Shown here: piece after piece, positions 22,204 through 23,404 of the stretch
How positions within the stretch are numbered: the stretch's first letter is position 1
How the letters are laid out: the number at the start of each line of letters is the position of its first letter
Assembly: GCA_040752275.1 (NCBI GenBank)
Contig: JBFMFH010000031.1
Span: forward strand, 1-23,404
Source of the DNA: JBFMFH01 sp040752275
Lineage (GTDB): Bacteria; Acidobacteriota; Vicinamibacteria; Vicinamibacterales; JAKQTR01
Reading direction: 5' to 3'
DNA length: 23,404 bases
Position numbers and translations under genes: made by a program
The notes under the pieces: generated by a model
Databases searched by the model: none
The model's input: only the letters and a program-made list of their open reading frames with translations
Told to the model about the DNA's origin: nothing

Positions 22204-23184
22204 ATGAGCGACGTCACGTACCTCGACGCGATCCGGGAGGCGCTCGGCGACGAGATGCGGCGCGATCCGAAAGTATTCGTCCTTGGCGAAGACGTCGGGG
22301 CGTACGGCGGGGCCTTCGGCATCACGAAGGGGCTCCAGGAGGAATTCGGCGAGAACCGCTGCCTCGATACGCCGATCTCGGAGTCGTGCATCGTCGGCGT
22401 CAGCATCGGAGCGGCGCTGCGCGGCTACCGGCCGGTTGCCGAGATGCAGTTCGGCGATTTCATCAGCTGCGGTTTCGACCAGATCGTCAACCAGGCGGCG
22501 ACGCTCCGGTACCGTTACGGCGGACGCGTGACGTGCCCCGTGGTCGTGCGGGCGCCGGTCGGCGGCAACGTCGCCGGAGGGCTCTACCACTCGCAGAACC
22601 CCGAGTCGTGGTTCGTCCACCGTCCCGGGCTGAAGGTGGTGGCGCCGGCGACGGCCTGGGACGCCAAGGGTTTGCTCAAGGCCGCCATCCGGGACGACAA
22701 TCCGGTGATCTACCTCGAGCACAAGTACCTCTACCGGCGGGTGAAGGGACCGGTGCCGGCGGGCGACGAGATCGTCGAGATCGGACAGGCTGCGGTCCGC
22801 CGCGAAGGCGGGGACGTGACGTTGCTGACCTACGGCGCGATGCTCTTCCAGGCCCTCGACGCCGCGGAACAGGCGGCGAAGGAGGGCGTCGATGTCGAGG
22901 TGATTGACCTGCGGACGCTCTCGCCTCTCGACAAGGACACGATCTTCGCATCGCTCGAACGAACGAACCGCGTGCTGGTGGTGCACGAAGACGTCAAGAC
23001 GCTCGGCCTGGGGGCCGAGATCGCGGCGCTCATCATGGAAGAACGGTTCGATCGGCTCGATGCGCCGGTGCTGCGCGTGACCTATCCAGATGCCCACTGC
23101 CCGTTCTCGAACGTACTCGAGCAGCACAACCTGCCGAACGTCGAGAAGATCCTGGCTGGGATCAGACGCGTCGCGGCCTACTGA
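22204..23184 (+). CDS. 2-oxoacid dehydrogenase E1 component, beta subunit
   Basis: The protein is 326 aa, full length for E1-beta. VLGEDVGAYGGAFGITKGL (26-44), TPISE with Glu60 (the glutamate that activates thiamine diphosphate), AEMQFGDFI, GGLYHSQNPESWFVHRPGLKVVAPAT and the C-terminal VLVVHEDVKTLGLGAEIAA are all typical. It forms the alpha2beta2 E1 heterotetramer with the product of 20855-21838. Pyruvate, acetoin or branched-chain oxoacid specificity cannot be decided here; no E2 or E3 gene follows within the next 220 bp. The ATG at 22204 matches the family start, but no Shine-Dalgarno sequence is evident. Unusually, it is 365 bp from its partner subunit gene. Confidence 0.93.
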   Translation: MSDVTYLDAIREALGDEMRRDPKVFVLGEDVGAYGGAFGITKGLQEEFGENRCLDTPISESCIVGVSIGAALRGYRPVAEMQFGDFISCGFDQIVNQAATLRYRYGGRVTCPVVVRAPVGGNVAGGLYHSQNPESWFVHRPGLKVVAPATAWDAKGLLKAAIRDDNPVIYLEHKYLYRRVKGPVPAGDEIVEIGQAAVRREGGDVTLLTYGAMLFQALDAAEQAAKEGVDVEVIDLRTLSPLDKDTIFASLERTNRVLVVHEDVKTLGLGAEIAALIMEERFDRLDAPVLRVTYPDAHCPFSNVLEQHNLPNVEKILAGIRRVAAY

Positions 23185-23404
23185 CAACTGGGCGTCGTCA
23201 GGCTTGCCCCAGGCTGGCGGGGTCATCGCTCGGCCCCGCTCACGCTTGCCGAGACCGCAGAGCGCCGGTCGGTCGGCCGGCATGGGCGCCGGCGGCCTTG
23301 GCGCGCCGAAGCCGGAAGGGCGGAGGCGGAAGTCTGCAAGACGCGCCGAAGAACAAGGGGCCCAGCCGGCGTTTCGTCCGCGGAGCGGCGGCCGGCGTCC
23401 AGCG
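23185..23404. other. Downstream GC-rich spacer at the window edge
   Basis: No convincing gene is seen in these 220 bp. GCGGGG (23217-23222) and CCCCGC (23234-23239) form a 6-bp hairpin with an 11-nt loop, a possible terminator for E1-beta. The rest is GC-rich, with short GCCGGC/GGCGCC palindromes and a repeated GCCGGCGT near the end. No E2 lipoyl-domain start is recognisable. Confidence 0.6.

Overview
High-GC chromosomal DNA whose gene content points to an Acidobacteriota bacterium, probably Vicinamibacteria-like (inference from gene families; no rRNA or marker gene is present). The clues are an Oar/carboxypeptidase-regulatory-type TonB-dependent outer-membrane protein, a winged-helix DNA-binding domain fused to TPRs, a DUF1800/DUF1501 pair, Tat-dependent secretion signals and a HEAT-repeat/cyclophilin fusion. 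I see no phage, transposase, CRISPR array, tRNA or rRNA.

Layout. 1-1557 (+): 3' part of a TonB-dependent receptor. 1771-3072 (-): Tat-exported PLP enzyme of the aminotransferase V/isopenicillin N epimerase type. 3284-5304 (-): two-gene potassium uptake operon ktrB-ktrA with a 1-nt stop/start overlap. 5442-7251 (+): pteridine-reductase-like SDR, then a D-cysteine desulfhydrase/ACC-deaminase-like enzyme. 7306-8688 (+): beta-CASP metallo-beta-lactamase RNA nuclease-like protein. 8867-10999 (+): exported HEAT-repeat protein ending in a cyclophilin domain. 11159-15336 (+): tight operon of winged-helix/TPR regulator, phosphodiester-glycosidase lipoprotein and SIS-domain aminosugar-phosphate enzyme. 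15416-16567 (-): PIG-V-like membrane mannosyltransferase. 16676-17905 (+): FAD-dependent DAO-family oxidoreductase. 18083-20843 (+): DUF1800 and DUF1501 proteins. 20855-23184 (+): alpha and beta subunits of a thiamine-diphosphate 2-oxoacid dehydrogenase E1, separated by a repeat-rich 365-bp spacer.

The most unusual feature lies between the genes. Most spacers carry short tandem arrays of 7-bp units (GGGATTC, AGGAGTC, AGAAGAC, AGGCGAC, CAGTCCT, AGGCTGA, CCGCAAT). Different units follow one another in the same 7-bp register, the same array recurs at distant loci, and opposed units form hairpins at two convergent gene ends and between a divergent gene pair. They resemble in form the heptameric STRR repeats of cyanobacteria, but the units differ.

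A second recurrent pattern is probable leaderless transcription. Four genes have a -10-like hexamer (TACAAT, TATGAT or TAGAAT) only 6-8 nt before the start codon, where transcription should begin at or next to the start codon. Other genes have a leader with a Shine-Dalgarno sequence.

The genes look mainly like housekeeping and accessory metabolism: ion homeostasis, redox, central carbon and cell-envelope functions. They do not obviously form one pathway. The best candidates for undescribed biology are the heptamer repeats, the structured leader before DUF1800, and the regulator/glycosidase/SIS operon.
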